64,000 nt of DNA from Macrotis lagotis. Its lineage: Eukaryota; Chordata; Mammalia; Peramelemorphia; Peramelidae. Below, piece after piece: positions 43,742 through 54,945 of the stretch (within the stretch, counting starts at the first letter, position 1; every line of letters starts with the position of its first letter). Location: the NCBI RefSeq assembly GCF_037893015.1, contig NC_133661.1, forward strand, positions 184,452,306-184,516,305, read 5' to 3'. The notes under the pieces were generated by a model, which saw only the letters and a list, made by a program, of their open reading frames with translations, ran no database searches and had not been told where the DNA came from. The translations under genes were made by a program, and so were the position numbers.

Positions 43742-44700
43742 AGGATAAACTAACCCATCCTAATGTTCCATCTAGTCTTACTGGGTTGCTTTAGAAATTA
43801 AATTCTATGTTTAGATTTGTCAGAAAACATGAATACACTTTAATAGTGAAGAGAAATGTTAATAAATCAACATTAGATTTATTTGCCAATTAATTTAGAA
43901 TAAGAATTAGGAAAAGTTAATAAAAAACTGCAATATGAACATTTTTCCCCTTAAGATCTCATCTTCACCCAGCTTCATGTCTCTGCCCAGAATTTAATGT
44001 GACAAATAATTATTAATAGCAATGTTATTTATATAATATTTTAAAGTATGCAGTATACTTTACAAATATTATCTTATTTAATCTTTACCAGGAGGTAGAA
44101 ACTATTATTCAAATGAAAAAAATCAAGACCAGGCAAGGCTAAGCCACTTATCTATGGTCATACTTCTAATAAGTGCTGTGACTAAATTTGTGACCAAATT
44201 CTCCTGACTCCAAGACAGTTTTCATAGTGGAAGTTAAATTTATTCCACTTGACCACATAGATTCCCATAAGAATGGAATATGCTTTGCATTTAATAAGGT
44301 TGTATTTCTATCTAATGCTATAAAACAAAACATTCTAACTTTCAAAATTTTGAGTTGCTAATGTTCTTAATGAAAAGTAGCAGGAAAAAAAACTGGAATG
44401 CAGGAAAACCTCAACTTTTCCACTTTGTTCGATTAGAACCTATAGGAATTTCCATTTGCATCACAAGAACAAAACAAACACCTGTAGATCAGAGGTCCCA
44501 TCTCCAAGAGAGTGAATATGAATGCAGCACCATCCAGAGGTTGTCCCTAGAAGATGCAGGTATCCCAATAAAGTTGTCTCTACTTCACAGTTGACTGAGA
44601 TGCTCTATATCCAGGTGCTGTTGCAGGGAAGGTTGTGATAGCTAGTTATATTGAGCACAGAGATTAGTCTTCTATTCAGTTTTTCTTAAATAAATACAAA
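43740..44700. other. Unassigned, with a MIR
   Basis: 44040-44235 is a reverse MIR ('tttacaaatattatcttatttaatctttaccaggaggtag'). No gene in the rest; the frame at 44355-44594 has no features. Confidence 0.45.
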
Positions 44701-44744
44701 GGTATACTGGAACCAGCTCAAACTGACTTACTGGGGTTCATTAT

Positions 44745-44895
44745 TTATACTTGAGAAATGGCAAATGCTACAAATCAAGGCATGAGTAATTGTTTTTTTG
44801 ATTATCTATACTTAGTAAAGCTACGGTGAAAAAGGCAATAAGACAGATTTAACCAAAAAGTACATTATGGATATTTTTTCAAAAAATCTGTTGTA
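44745..44895. repeat. V-flanking block, copy 3
   Basis: 'ggcaaatgctacaaatcaaggcatgagtaattgtttttttgattatctata', 'aaagctacggtgaaaa', 'gatttaacc...tacatt' and 'tttttcaaaaaatctgttgta' follow the shared order. It lies about 0.9 kb 3' of the TRAV9/16-like relic. Confidence 0.6.
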
Positions 44896-44899
44896 TAAA

Positions 44900-45820
44900 T
44901 CCCAAATAAATATGTGGATATAACTAAGAAAAGATCTTATACAGGTCTTCAAAATCAAATCTAGACTAAATATGAGAACAAAAATTAGGAATTGTAGGGT
45001 GATGCTGACAGATTATATCAAATACTGAGACAAACATGACAAGGGAAAGCTTAGCAAACATATCACATCTTTGAGATTCAAATGAAACATAAATATAGTA
45101 CTGAGATGGCAGCAAGAAAACAGAGCAGAGAAGAAAAGGCATGAGAAATAAGCAGTTTTCTATAAATTTACTATTGTCTGAGCAGATTATTCCATGAATG
45201 TTGTGAAAAGCAGACTCCCATAAAGGCATGCTCCTTATGTATGTATAGCCCTTTCCCAAAGAATTGTATTTCTGAACAGCTTCAAGGAAAGGAAGGGGAA
45301 GTTACAGAAGAGGGTTGATGGCCTGAAATTAAAGTTACTGAAGTGGTGACTAAGGTCCCTGTCCCCCAATGGTACATATTTGAAAGGTTTTGAGCAAACA
45401 GATCCCAGTCATTTTGTTTGGTGAATTACCATAAAGGCAATTTGAGTTCCCTCTTTTTTTTTTTCGGTGCTCCACCTAAGTATAGCTATGGGGGTTTTAA
45501 ACTCAATTCCTTCAGTTTTCAAAGGGACCATAGCTGTTTCATGTGAATATTTCCCCTGGGACACAAAGGAGTAACCATGGAGTGAATTAAGGCTTATATC
45601 CAAGTCATGAGGTTCATGTTTCCCTTAGATTCCTCCATGCCCCATTTCCCCCTCTCAGTAACTATAGTTCTTCAAAGTTTGTCTGGGGCTTGTCCAGCTC
45701 CCTAGAGACATCTCAGAATAGGACTCCATCGGAAGAGAAAATGATGCTCTACTTTCCAAGGATGGCTAAACTCAGTACCTCTTCTGTACCTTGTAGCTTG
45801 TGTTCAGCTCTCCCTGCTAC
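44900..45820. other. Unassigned sequence
   Basis: No gene or named repeat recognised between flanking-block copy 3 and the next V relic. Confidence 0.4.
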
Positions 45821-46131
45821 TTTGCTATATAAAGAACACAATAATAAACTTCGGTGACCCCCATTTGGACAGATTCCTTCTTCAGGTGGAATCCTTAATG
45901 TGATTGCAGCTGCCCTACTGATGTTCTGCACTTCTCAGAAATCAGCTTCAGAGCTTCATTGAGGACACTGGACTTACCAGAAAAGAAAAACAGACTAACT
46001 GTGATTGTAAGAGCAGTTTAAAATCAGTGGTAACCCTTCAGCAAACATGAGAAGGCCTTCTGTCTGGGTCATTAAATTTCCATTGGTCCTTCCTAAAAGA
46101 GAAAAAATAAAAATTACTATGATAAGATTGG

Positions 46132-46132
<1 letters not shown>

Positions 46133-46192
<60 letters not shown>

Positions 46193-46196
46193 TATA
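46133..46196. repeat. (TA)n microsatellite in the pseudogene intron
   Basis: TA-rich tract with CATA/TGTA interruptions, 40 bp from the splice acceptor. Confidence 0.9.
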
Positions 46197-46285
46197 CAGA
46201 ACAACCTCCATTGGGCTAACAGGTTAAAAAATAGAGCAGGTTTGTGGCTAGGCTAACAATGATTTCCTGACTGAGAGCAATACCA

Positions 46286-46560
46286 GGCCAGCTAAACCTA
46301 CACTGATTGATGATGATGTTTGTCCTTCATTCTTTTTTTTTAGGTTTTTTTTTTTGCAAGGCAAATGGGGTTAAGTGGCTTGCCCAAGGCCACACAGCTA
46401 GGTAATTATTAAGTGTCTGAGACCAGATTTGAACCCAGGTACTCCTGACTCCAAGGCTGGTGCTTTATCTACTACACCACCTAGCTGCCCCTTGTCCTTC
46501 ATTCTTGAAGAAGACCATGACATCACGGGAGGTGACATAAATTGGATTTGAATGAGGAGG
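46286..46560 (-). mobile_element. Long SINE (second family) hosting a WSINE1
   Basis: 'gatgatgatgtttgtccttcattctt' is the complement of the long SINE 3' end. After the interruption it resumes 'ttgaagaagaccatgacatcacgggaggtgacataaattgg'. Confidence 0.7.
46330..46492 (-). mobile_element. WSINE1-type SINE nested in the long SINE
   Basis: Full reverse copy. TSD TTGTCCTTCATTCTT before and after. Confidence 0.9.
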
Positions 46561-46563
46561 ATG

Positions 46564-46615
<52 letters not shown>

Positions 46616-46678
46616 TTATGGTTTTTGCAAGGCAAAAGGGGTTAAGTGGCTTGCCCAAGGCCACACAACTAGGTAATT
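46564..46678 (-). mobile_element. 5'-truncated WSINE1 with a (GATA)n tail
   Basis: Only the 3' part of the SINE is present ('gcaaggcaaaaggggttaag' to 'aactaggtaatta'). In SINE orientation its 3' tail is about 12 GATA units (+ strand TATC, 46566-46613). TSD AGGAGGATGTTAT lies before the tetranucleotide array and after the SINE, so the array entered with, or grew from, the SINE tail. Confidence 0.8.
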
Positions 46679-47048
46679 AAGGAGGATGTTATTTAAAAGA
46701 AATGACTACTCACTAAACAGTAGCAAGATCAGAAACATTGGACCTGGAACAAAGTTCATGGCTAGTTGAAGAGAAAGGAAAATCTGAGTTTTCCCCTAGA
46801 GACACAAAGCTCAGAAAATCCTATTGCTCCAGGCTCAGTCTTGGTCAGCTCTGCTAAGGACTTGAAAGCTCAAAAATCAGAGCTTCTTTCTTTGTAGCTT
46901 GTCACAGTTTTGGGAGAAAGAGTACAACCATTTTGAATGAACAGGGATGTTGTTAGTCCTTCATTCTGGAAAAGAGCCATGTGTTCAGAGTGGAATGAAT
47001 TTGTGCCAATGACTTCGCAAACTATGAAACGTCTGTGGAAACTATCAC

Positions 47049-47059
47049 CCTCTTGTGGA
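47049..47059 (-). promoter_or_regulatory. CCACAAGAGGG motif upstream of the 46-kb V relic
   Basis: About 290 bp 5' of the relic leader. Similar in form to the motifs at 18114-18125 and 33752-33766. CTCF-like but imperfect. Confidence 0.25.
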
Positions 47060-47099
47060 CAAGAAAATGATTTAGGAAACGAGAATCAACTGAACAGAC

Positions 47100-47190
47100 T
47101 TTAAGTATCAAAGTATCAAGCACCTACTATTTGCCAAGAACTGGGATAAGTACTGGGTATCCAAAAACAAAGATCATTTGTATCTAAAGA
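47100..47190 (-). mobile_element. L2 3' end
   Basis: 'caagcacctactatttgccaagaactgggataagtactgggta' is the complement of the L2 terminus. Confidence 0.65.
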
Positions 47191-47299
47191 CCTGAAATAG
47201 TTTCTATCTCTCTTTCCTAACCTTAGTGACTAAACTAGTATTTCCTCAATCAAACTATGACCTAGAAAGACCTAGTTTTAAAAAGTCAAGATCTCCCAC

Positions 47300-47478
47300 T
47301 GCATCCAGGGCTATCTCCAGTCATCTTGATTCATATCTGGCTACTGGATCCAGATAGTTCTAGGAGAGAAAGTAAGGCTGCTGACTTAGAACAACAACCC
47401 CTCACTTAAATACAATTCATGAGCTTGTCATGGCATCACCTCCCTGATGATTGGTCTTCTTTAAGAATGAAGGAAAAA
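47300..47478 (+). mobile_element. Long SINE (second family), 3' part
   Basis: 'gcatccagggctatctccagtcatcttgattcatatctggc', 'cttgtcatggcatcacctccctgatg', end 'tcttctttaagaatgaaggaaaaac'. Confidence 0.75.
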
Positions 47479-47794
47479 CGAAAGTCCTACAATTCTTTTT
47501 CTCAATGCAATTCTAAAAACTAAGATGTTGGGGAGGGAGGGAAGGTGGTATTAGAGGCAGCAAAAATGAAGTTAGGGTTTGAGTTTTTTTAATTGGGTAG
47601 AGGTGAGAAACTGGAAAAACAAGATTTGTACTCTTCACATTTTGGGCTAAGAGATGCTTTGAGTATCATATACTTAAAAATCCCTTTTAATGACATTTGT
47701 ATTCAACAATTAGCAACAGTAGAAGTAGCAACAACAATATAAGCATTATGATATATACCTGCACTATCAGTTAATTCAGTCAACTATGCTGCAA

Positions 47795-48020
47795 ATATCA
47801 ATAATAAGACATTTATATATCATTTTTAAGTTGACAAAGAATATTATCTTATTTGTTCTTCATAACAAAACTGTTGGCTATTATAGGTATTATTATATAT
47901 ATATTCTATTGAAAAGTAAACTGAGTATTAATAACTTGCATAACAGTAAGTTTCAGAGTAGGATTTAAAGACAGTTTTCCTGATTCCAAGTCAAATACTC
48001 TGATCATTGTGATACCTGTA
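47795..48020 (-). repeat. MIR SINE, diverged
   Basis: 'ttgttcttcataacaaaactgttggctattataggtattatta', then 'gtaggatttaaagacagttttcctgattccaagtc'. Confidence 0.55.
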
Positions 48021-48094
48021 CTAAAGAATATGCCTGAGGCTGCTTGTACTGGTTGACAAGTATTGAGTGTTAAATTTTCAATGTCAACATTTGC

Positions 48095-48400
48095 ATCTCA
48101 GAAATAAGCAAATATTATAAGTCAGGACTAAATTTGTTGTTTTATTGATTATCTAGATTTTTAAAGTAATGGAGAAAATGTTAGCAATTCAGATTAAACT
48201 TTAAAATGTGTCATGCAGGGCGGCTAGGTGGCATAGTGGATAAAGCACCGGCCTTGAAGTCAGGAGTACCTGGGTTCAAATCCGGTCTCAGATACTTAAT
48301 AATTACCTAGCTGTGTGGCCTTGGCCAAGCCACTTAACCCCATTTGCCTTGCAAAAACCTAAAAAAAAATTTGTCATGCATACTTTTTTTTGAGAAATCC
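48095..48400. repeat. V-flanking block, copy 4, split by a SINE
   Basis: 'agaaataagcaaatattataagtcagg', 'gattatctagatttttaaagtaatggagaaaatgtta', then WSINE1, then 'tttgagaaatccagttgttaaacatttatcagca'. Nearest match is copy 1. The TRAV relic at 48.4-48.6 kb adjoins it. Confidence 0.65.
48217..48366 (+). mobile_element. WSINE1-type SINE
   Basis: Full-length. TSD AAAATGTGTCATGCA / AAAATTTGTCATGCA. Confidence 0.92.
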
Positions 48401-48429
48401 AGTTGTTAAACATTTATCAGCATGAACCT

Positions 48430-48638
48430 GCCTATTCTGAAAGTATGAATGAGTATTTCAATCATTCTCTTTTGCTTTTTGAATGCCTCACTATTAATTA
48501 CCTAAGGTCTTTTTCAGAATCTTAGTAATAATATGGTTTTCTTGAATTCATCAAGATGATACAATCTATTAGTGCTGCCTCACCTTCTTGGATATGCAGG
48601 GTTTAGGTCTCTGCTCCCACTTGTTTGGAATGCTCAAC
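48430..48638 (-). pseudogene. TRAV pseudogene
   Basis: A splice acceptor precedes 48638, and the exon start aligns with that of the 4-kb gene (GTTGAGCATTCCAAACAAGT against GGGTAAGCAGCAAACAAATG). FR1 in one frame reads LHIQEGEAALIDCIILMNSR with Cys23; FR2 follows as YYY-stop-DSEKDLR. FR3 is barely readable (LKYSFILSE) and Cys104 and the RSS are gone; the relic runs straight into flanking-block copy 4. A possible leader (MMFVLLGRILVVTV) lies near 48.72-48.75 kb. Its intron shares text ('caaattctggagaatgac') with the relic at 2.0 kb. Confidence 0.7.
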
Positions 48639-49059
48639 CTATCTTACACAAATGACTGCCAACAGGAGATACTTGTGATCAGGTCATTCTCCAGAATTTG
48701 TCTTTGCTTTCTACAGTCACCACAAGGATTCTCCCAAGTAAGACAAACATCATCTCTCTTCTCCCTTAGACTTATAGGATAACAATTTTATCCTGCCCTC
48801 CAGAAACTCTCCAAATCACAAAAAAAGTTCACAGCTGTCAATTGCTAATGAGGTTCTCAGGTATTTCTCCATTTTTCTGCTCACTCAGGTAAAATAGTAT
48901 TCCATTTGAAACCTGAATCATGGGTTCAGTTGCTATATACAGCTTCTTTATCTCTTGGGCTCTAGGGACACTCTGAAAAATACATATCTGAAGTTTGTTG
49001 ATATTTTTATGTGCCTCAGATTTCATAATAATAGCTAATATTTATATAATGCCTCTATA

Positions 49060-49285
49060 ATTTTTATATTATGCAAGGAACTGTACTGCTTCACAGATAT
49101 TATTTCATTTGAACCTCACAAATATCCTGGCAGATAGGTGCTATTATTATAAAACCACTTTACAGTTGAGGAAACTGAGGTTAAATGACTTGACCAGGGT
49201 CACAGAGCTAGTTAAATTTCTGAGGTAGTATTTTAGCTCATCTTTCTGATTCCATGGTCAGCATTCTACCCACCATGCATTTGCT
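49060..49285 (-). repeat. MIR SINE
   Basis: A clear reverse MIR: 'tatttcatttgaacctcacaaatatcctggcagataggtgctattatta', 'gttgaggaaactgagg', 'ccagggtcacagagctag'. Confidence 0.8.
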
Positions 49286-49289
49286 CAGG

Positions 49290-51020
49290 ATTATACCATG
49301 TTTAAAATTTTTGAAACTCATCTATCCATTCACTTAAACTCTGTGTAACCCTGAGTAAATTACCTTACCTCTCAAAGTCTTAGTTATTTCATAAGAAGAC
49401 AGAGTTGGATTTGATTAACTTTCAGTTTGAGTTTTAGATCTATGACCCTATTCTATGACTTGGGTTCCATGCTAAATACTTTTTTCCCTCCATTTTCCTC
49501 TTTTGTTCTGCTACTGTAAGAAACACAAAATATTCTCAGACTGTCTATAAAAGGGTTTTAATCTCTGTTCCTCTAAAACAATTCACTAAGATTCTGACCA
49601 ACTTGCAGAATGAACCTATTTTCTCAAAAAGAACCATCCCATTTATGTGAGAGACCATAAGAAACCTGACTTCTTGTGCTCATATCCACAAATGCTTATG
49701 TCATTTTCTTTATACCAAGATATGCTCCTTTTACTTTTTAATTCATAAACTATTAATGAAATAAAGCATATGCTTTCAATTCAACGTGAGCATTATAGCA
49801 ATAATTTCCAAAATGTTATTTCTCAGAGTGTTCTCTAACCTCCTTTCCATATTAATAAAAATTTTTATATGAGCAAAAATAACAATAGCAATATGTTTAG
49901 AAATAGTATGTTCCTGAAATGTGTTTGGTTAAGTCATAATTTAAAATATTGTCACACTCATTAGTTGTGTGACATTGGACAAGTCACAATTTTTCTCTCC
50001 TCAGTCCCTTCATCTGAAAAATGATGGCAATAATAACTCTGGCATTTAATCCACAAGTCTATTATAAGGATAAAATGATAGGTTCTGGTTGCACTATAAG
50101 CCTTCAGATGACCTCTTAATGCCAGATAATACTGAGATTTTGTTGTTGTTGTCATTATTGTTGTTGCTGCTGTCGTTGTTATTGCTTTTGATGATGTTGC
50201 GTGAAAATCTGATTAGGAAAGAGCTATCCAATCCCCCACTTCTTTTTTTCAGTGGGTTCAATTTTTCACATCACTCCTTTCTGGAAGTAAACTACCTCTC
50301 CTGACAGGTCATACAAATGCATTAAGATAAAGGAAGGTGGTGGGGGAGGCTCTTTCTAACTTTCCCCCTACTGCCTGGTTATAATTCACTCTGTAATAAA
50401 CAGATTCTATAGTGTATAAAACTTTGTTTTGTCTTCAAGGGCCTTCTTTTCTGAGTTCTTCTTAGACCAATAATCTCTTCAGTTAAATGATGTTAGACAA
50501 AAGCCACAGGTTCCATAAACTTTAGAGCTAGAAGAATCCCAGAGTTTTAGTCCTATAATTTAACCCTATAATTTTACAAAAGAAATTTGTACCAATTTGA
50601 CCAAAAGTAATTGTCCAGAGGTCACATATGGCAAGCAGTAGAATCCTATCATACTGCAGTGCACAGTCACTATATGCTCATTTTACTCTCAGAATACATG
50701 TTAGGGGAGCTCTGGAAGGTCATTCCTCTCCAACTCCACTCTATTTCTGTCCTGCTATAGATACCTCCTCAATCTGGAAGTTCATGCCAACATCACATTT
50801 CTGACACTGAGAGCATTCTCTAACCTTGCAGTCCCTTTCATTATTGGTCATCTCCACATAGAAACTCCCTTTTAAGCAAAATGCCCAGACCCTTCAGAAC
50901 TTCATTCCTCTGCAGAGGATTCTCCTCATTCTCCAGACTTTCTCCATTATGCCCCCACCCAGGTACTTTCCCATCCCAAGCTTGTCCCCTTTTTCAGTTT
51001 GCTTTTGTGTTTTCTCTTCC
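49290..51020. other. Mostly unassigned, with repeat traces
   Basis: (TTG)n-rich at 50138-50190. 50550-50660 is a reverse MIR-like fragment. No gene found; small frames here have no features. Confidence 0.4.
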
Positions 51021-51024
51021 CTCT

Positions 51025-51135
51025 TTAGAATGTAAGCATCTTGAGACTAACTTTCCTTCTGCTTCTATTTGTATTGCCAAAGCTGAGCACAGTGACAGAC
51101 TCAGAGTGTTTAATAAATGCTTTTTGACTTGCTTT
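51025..51135 (+). mobile_element. L2 3' end
   Basis: 'agaatgtaagcatcttgagactaactttcc', 'gctgagcacagtgacagac', 'gtttaataaatgctttttgac'. Confidence 0.7.
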
Positions 51136-51254
51136 GTGACAGCAGAGCTTCTAAACATTAAGACATTAAAGACTAAACAGAAAATGAGGAAAGCAAACAA
51201 TTCATATATCTATATGATTAATTGTATCATTAATATAAAATAATACCTTTTCAC

Positions 51255-51470
51255 AAATTTTATCAAAGACCTAAACATATCATGCACTGTGTTAGGTGCT
51301 ATGGTTATAAATACAAAGATTGAAATAATCCTTCTCATAAAGAATGTGCATCCTAATGGAGGGGAGAGGGGAAGGGGGAGAGAGAGAGAGAGAGAGGAAG
51401 GAGGAGGAGGAGGAGGGGAAGGAGGAAAAGGTGGAGAAGAAGGAGGAGGAGAAAGAAGAGTAGTAGAACA
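51255..51470 (-). mobile_element. L2 3' end followed by a GGA-rich tract
   Basis: 'catatcatgcactgtgttaggtgctatggttataaatacaaag' is reverse L2. It runs into a purine tract of (GA)n and (GGA)n at 51361-51465. Confidence 0.6.
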
Positions 51471-51499
51471 AGAACTATATGTATATGTATATTACATAT

Positions 51500-52260
51500 A
51501 TAATATACATATCCACATTTTTGATGAAGCAGTGAATTGGTGCAACTATTTTGGAAAACAAATAATAATTATTCAAATAAAGAGACTAAATAATCACTTC
51601 CCTTTGATCCAGAAATTCCTCTGCTAGACAATGCAGAGAGGAAGTGAATGACAAAAAGAAAAACTCCATATACAGCAAAAATGCCAAGAAGTATGTTTTG
51701 TGTTAGCAAAGAATTGGAAACAAAGTAGATACCCATCAATAAGAGAATAGCTAAATAAATTGTGAAATGTGAAAGTAATAGTATATTATTACTGTCCTAT
51801 AGGAAATTAACATGATTCATATAGAGAGGAATGGAAAAGCATATAAAATGAAACAAAGCAAAATAAGTAGGCATAGGAAAGAAATATAAACAGTAGACAC
51901 AACAATGTAAATTAAAAGAACAACCCCAAAACAATAAAAAAAAAATCAATATTCTGAAATTACAAAGAATAAGTTTTTTCCCAAAAAAGAGATATGAGTA
52001 AACATTCCCTTTGCTCCTCAGCAGTGGTGTGAGGGGAGGAGGAGAGAGAAGACAGTCCAAGAATGAAGATCACAAAATTTAATCTTAGATATTTTATGAA
52101 TTTATCAATTTTTATCATTTTTCCTCTTTGTCAATTTTTTAAAATTAGTTTTTATATGAGATGACTCTTTGGGATAGGAGAAAAGAGTGGTATGGGAGAT
52201 TTTTAGCCAACATAAAAACAAAAAATTCTATTTTAAAATTGATATAGTGTAAGTATAAAG
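51500..52260 (+). mobile_element. L1 3' fragment
   Basis: 'cactteccctttgatcc'-type L1 order is visible as 'cccctttgatccagaaattcctctgctag' (approximate), 'gtgttagcaaagaattggaaac' and 'agatacccatcaataagagaatagc', then an A-rich stretch. Decayed. Confidence 0.55.
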
Positions 52261-52284
52261 TAAAGATTTACTATATAAACATTT

Positions 52285-53045
52285 ACAAAATAGGTAAATA
52301 CAAGGTAATTTGAAGGGAGGACATTAGTATTTGAGGGAATTGGGAAAGACTTTATGTAGAAAATGTTGCTTGAGTTGCATCTTAATGGATGAGGTGTCAG
52401 GGGTAAGGAGAGAGTGAATTCCAAACTTGTGGGATGGTAAGCACAAAGAAATGAAGACTAGAGGTAGAGTGTTATGTGGGAGGTGGGGAAAGAAGAGGAG
52501 TTTGACTGGATAAAGGAGTCAGAAAGAGGCAGGTAATGCCCAGGAAGGCTAGAAAGATAAGTTAGGACTTAGCCAAACAGAGGAGTTCCTAATGTATTCT
52601 TGAGGCAATGAGAAGTCAATGGCATGGGGCGGGGGGGGGGGGGTCACATGATTAGAGCTACATGCAAGGAAAATTACATAGGCATCAGGATATAGGATTG
52701 ACTGAAGAAACTTGAGACAGACCATTTAGGTTACTGCAGTTATTAAGAGGTAATGAAGATCTGAATTAAGTAGCTATGTGACTAGAGAGAAGGGATTGGA
52801 TGCAAGAAACGTAGGTAAGATAGAAACAGAGAAATTAAGTGACTAATTAAATATGAGTGGTGAAGGAGAGAAATAATGTTGAGGTTATAAAGGCTGAGGT
52901 TATAAAACTGTGAGACTAGAAAAATGGTAGAGCCTTCTAAAGAAATGGTGAAGCTTGGAAAAGGGTCAAATTTGAAAGAACTGTCCAAGATGACAAGAAT
53001 AAGAAGATATTCCTCAAACATCTAGTAAAGAACTCCCGACTAAGC
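52285..53045 (-). mobile_element. L2-family segment
   Basis: 'gtatttgagggaattgggaaagactttatgtag', 'aggcaatgagaagtcaatgg', 'taggttactgcagttattaagaggtaatgaag' belong to the reverse-oriented L2 body also seen at 53.2-55.4 kb. A G homopolymer lies at 52628-52643. Confidence 0.55.
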
Positions 53046-53498
53046 AATATTCAGAAAATCTAAAGATAAAACACAGCAAGTCATTATTCCAGAAGAAGGA
53101 GTATAAACCTGAGCTACTTAGCCACTGTGTCAAACCCCAGATTTGAATTTCAGATAGTGTGGACTAAGGAGGCAATCTATGGCTAAATGAGGGATTGTGT
53201 CAGCTAGTCAGCTATCATTCATTAAGATCCAACTAAGTGCCATATACTGTGAGGTAAGTCCTGAAGATACAAAGATGAAAAACAATCCCTGTTGTCAATG
53301 AGCACATAATCTAAAGGAGGAAACAGCACATAAACAACAATATACAAACAAGTTTTGAAAGGATCAATTAAGGATAGCTCAAGAGGGAAGGAACAAAGAT
53401 CAAAGAGAATTGGGAAAGAATTGGTAGAAGGTGAGACCTTAGTTGATACTTGGAGAAAGTCAGAAAAGCTGAAAGGAAGATCTAAGAAAGGAGAGCAG

Positions 53499-53656
53499 GG
53501 TGGCTAGGTGGTGCAGTGGATAAGGCACCAGCCCTGGAATCAGGAGTACCTGAGTTCAAATCCAGTCTCAAATATATAATAATTACCTAGCTGTGTGGCC
53601 TTGGACAAGTCATTTAACCCCATTTGCCTTGCAAAAACCTAAAAAAAATTTTTAAT
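53499..53656 (+). mobile_element. WSINE1-type SINE
   Basis: Full-length. TSD TAAGAAAGGAGAGCA on both sides. Confidence 0.9.
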
Positions 53657-54387
53657 TAAAATTAAGAAAGGAGAGCAATCTAGGTGAAAGGAACAACCAG
53701 TAAAAAATACTTGAAGTTGGGAAATGGTGGATGTGAAACATCAAGTAAGTCATTGTTCCTGAATAAAAGAGTATATGGAGAAGAGACTGGGAAGTTAGAG
53801 AGAAACCAGGTTATAGAGGTTTTATAAAACTGACCTTAATTCATGGCTTCAGAGTTTATATTCTTAATGGGAGAAGAGAATAAAGCCAATCATTTGACTA
53901 GCATTTATTAAGTAGCTTCTTTGTGGCACTCTTTTTGCTAAGCACTGGGGCAATAAAAAAAAGTTTAAATAGCAATCCTTTCTTTCAAAGTAATATAAGA
54001 ATACCCATGTACAAATAAGATGCAAAGAATAAACAGAAATAATAACTGACAAAAGACATTAGCACAAAGGAGGATCTGGAAAAAAAAGTTCTTGCAGAAG
54101 GTGAAACTTTAGGTGAGACTTGAAGGATGTCAGGGAATCTGGGAGGTAAAGGATCAAGAATAAGAAAGTTCTAGACATAGATAACAGTCAACTGGGAATC
54201 CAGAGATAAAAGTATCAAGTTAAAGAAACTTCATCACAGAATACATGAAGAGGACTGAAATATAAGAAATCTGAAAAAAAATAGAAACTAGGGTATTAAG
54301 GGCTTTATTATCTGAAGATAAATGTATAATAGAGGCAATTGGAAGTTACTGGAATTTACTGAGTATGGGGAAGGTGTGATATGATTT

Positions 54388-54455
54388 TTTAAAGCATTTC
54401 AAGGGCAATTCAGGTCAGGTGTGGTGCAGATTTCCTGAGTTCAATCATATCCTTT
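54388..54455 (+). repeat. Inverted repeat, left arm
   Basis: 'aaagcatttcaagggcaattcaggtcagg...catatcctttga' pairs as an inverted repeat with 55610-55687. Confidence 0.8.
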
Positions 54456-54512
54456 GATCAGTTTGACAGTTGATTAAAGTGTGGAGTGGGGAGAGATTTG
54501 AAGGAAGAAGTC

Positions 54513-54945
54513 TGGGTATTTAAGTTTCACAAAAATGTGAAGGGAGAATTGTTAGTTTACATTACAAGGAGTGGGGTCTGCTTATATTGTTGCCTAAGGA
54601 CAGGTACATGAGTTAAGACAAAAAATTTAGCCCCAATCTGATCAAAAACTGATATTAGGTCAGATCTGCCCCCACCTAGTTCTGAGATTAACCTACAGGT
54701 AGTTGTTCTCACTCATTAGTTTAATGAGCAGGGCAAAAGGAATCATTTAGATTTGTGAACCCAGCCAATGATTGGCATGAAGGGGCAGGAACAAGCTTTT
54801 CAAAATGCATATAATACCTAGTAGTTCCATATTTTGGTGGCCCTCTCCCCTTGAGAGAGGTGTGCCATTTATTAAGATGTCTTAATAAAAAAAAGCCATT
54901 TTAATCACTCTGGACTAAGCATTCATGAGCCATTTATAACAAAGA
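54513..54945 (+). mobile_element. Possible solo LTR inside L2
   Basis: This segment breaks L2 text ('agagatttgaaggaag' before, 'accaaccagcagg' after). It ends with 'ctctccccttgagagaggtg' and 'cttaataaaaaaaagcc', like an LTR poly(A)-signal region. The termini are not clear, so this is tentative; an inert fossil in any case. Confidence 0.35.

Larger units (their letters stand above)
45824..46759 (-). pseudogene. TRAV9/TRAV16-like pseudogene with intact leader and splice sites
   Basis: The leader exon 46714-46759 reads MNFVPGPMFLILLLF, close to the human TRAV9 leader, with donor A|GTGAGT. The V exon starts at 46092 (acceptor ctcttttag): RTNGNLMTQTEGLLMFAEGL, then LILNCSY with Cys23. Soon after come a stop and frameshifts. 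The FR3 end survives in another frame as LKKESVQMGVTEVYYCVLY, with Cys104 at 45838-45840. Aligned to the 17.5-kb gene, the heptamer is AGCAAAG, the spacer is about 7 bp short and the nonamer is ACACAAGCT, so the RSS is also dead. The intron is about 620 bp, enlarged by SINEs and microsatellites (139 bp in the 17.5-kb relative). Confidence 0.85.
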
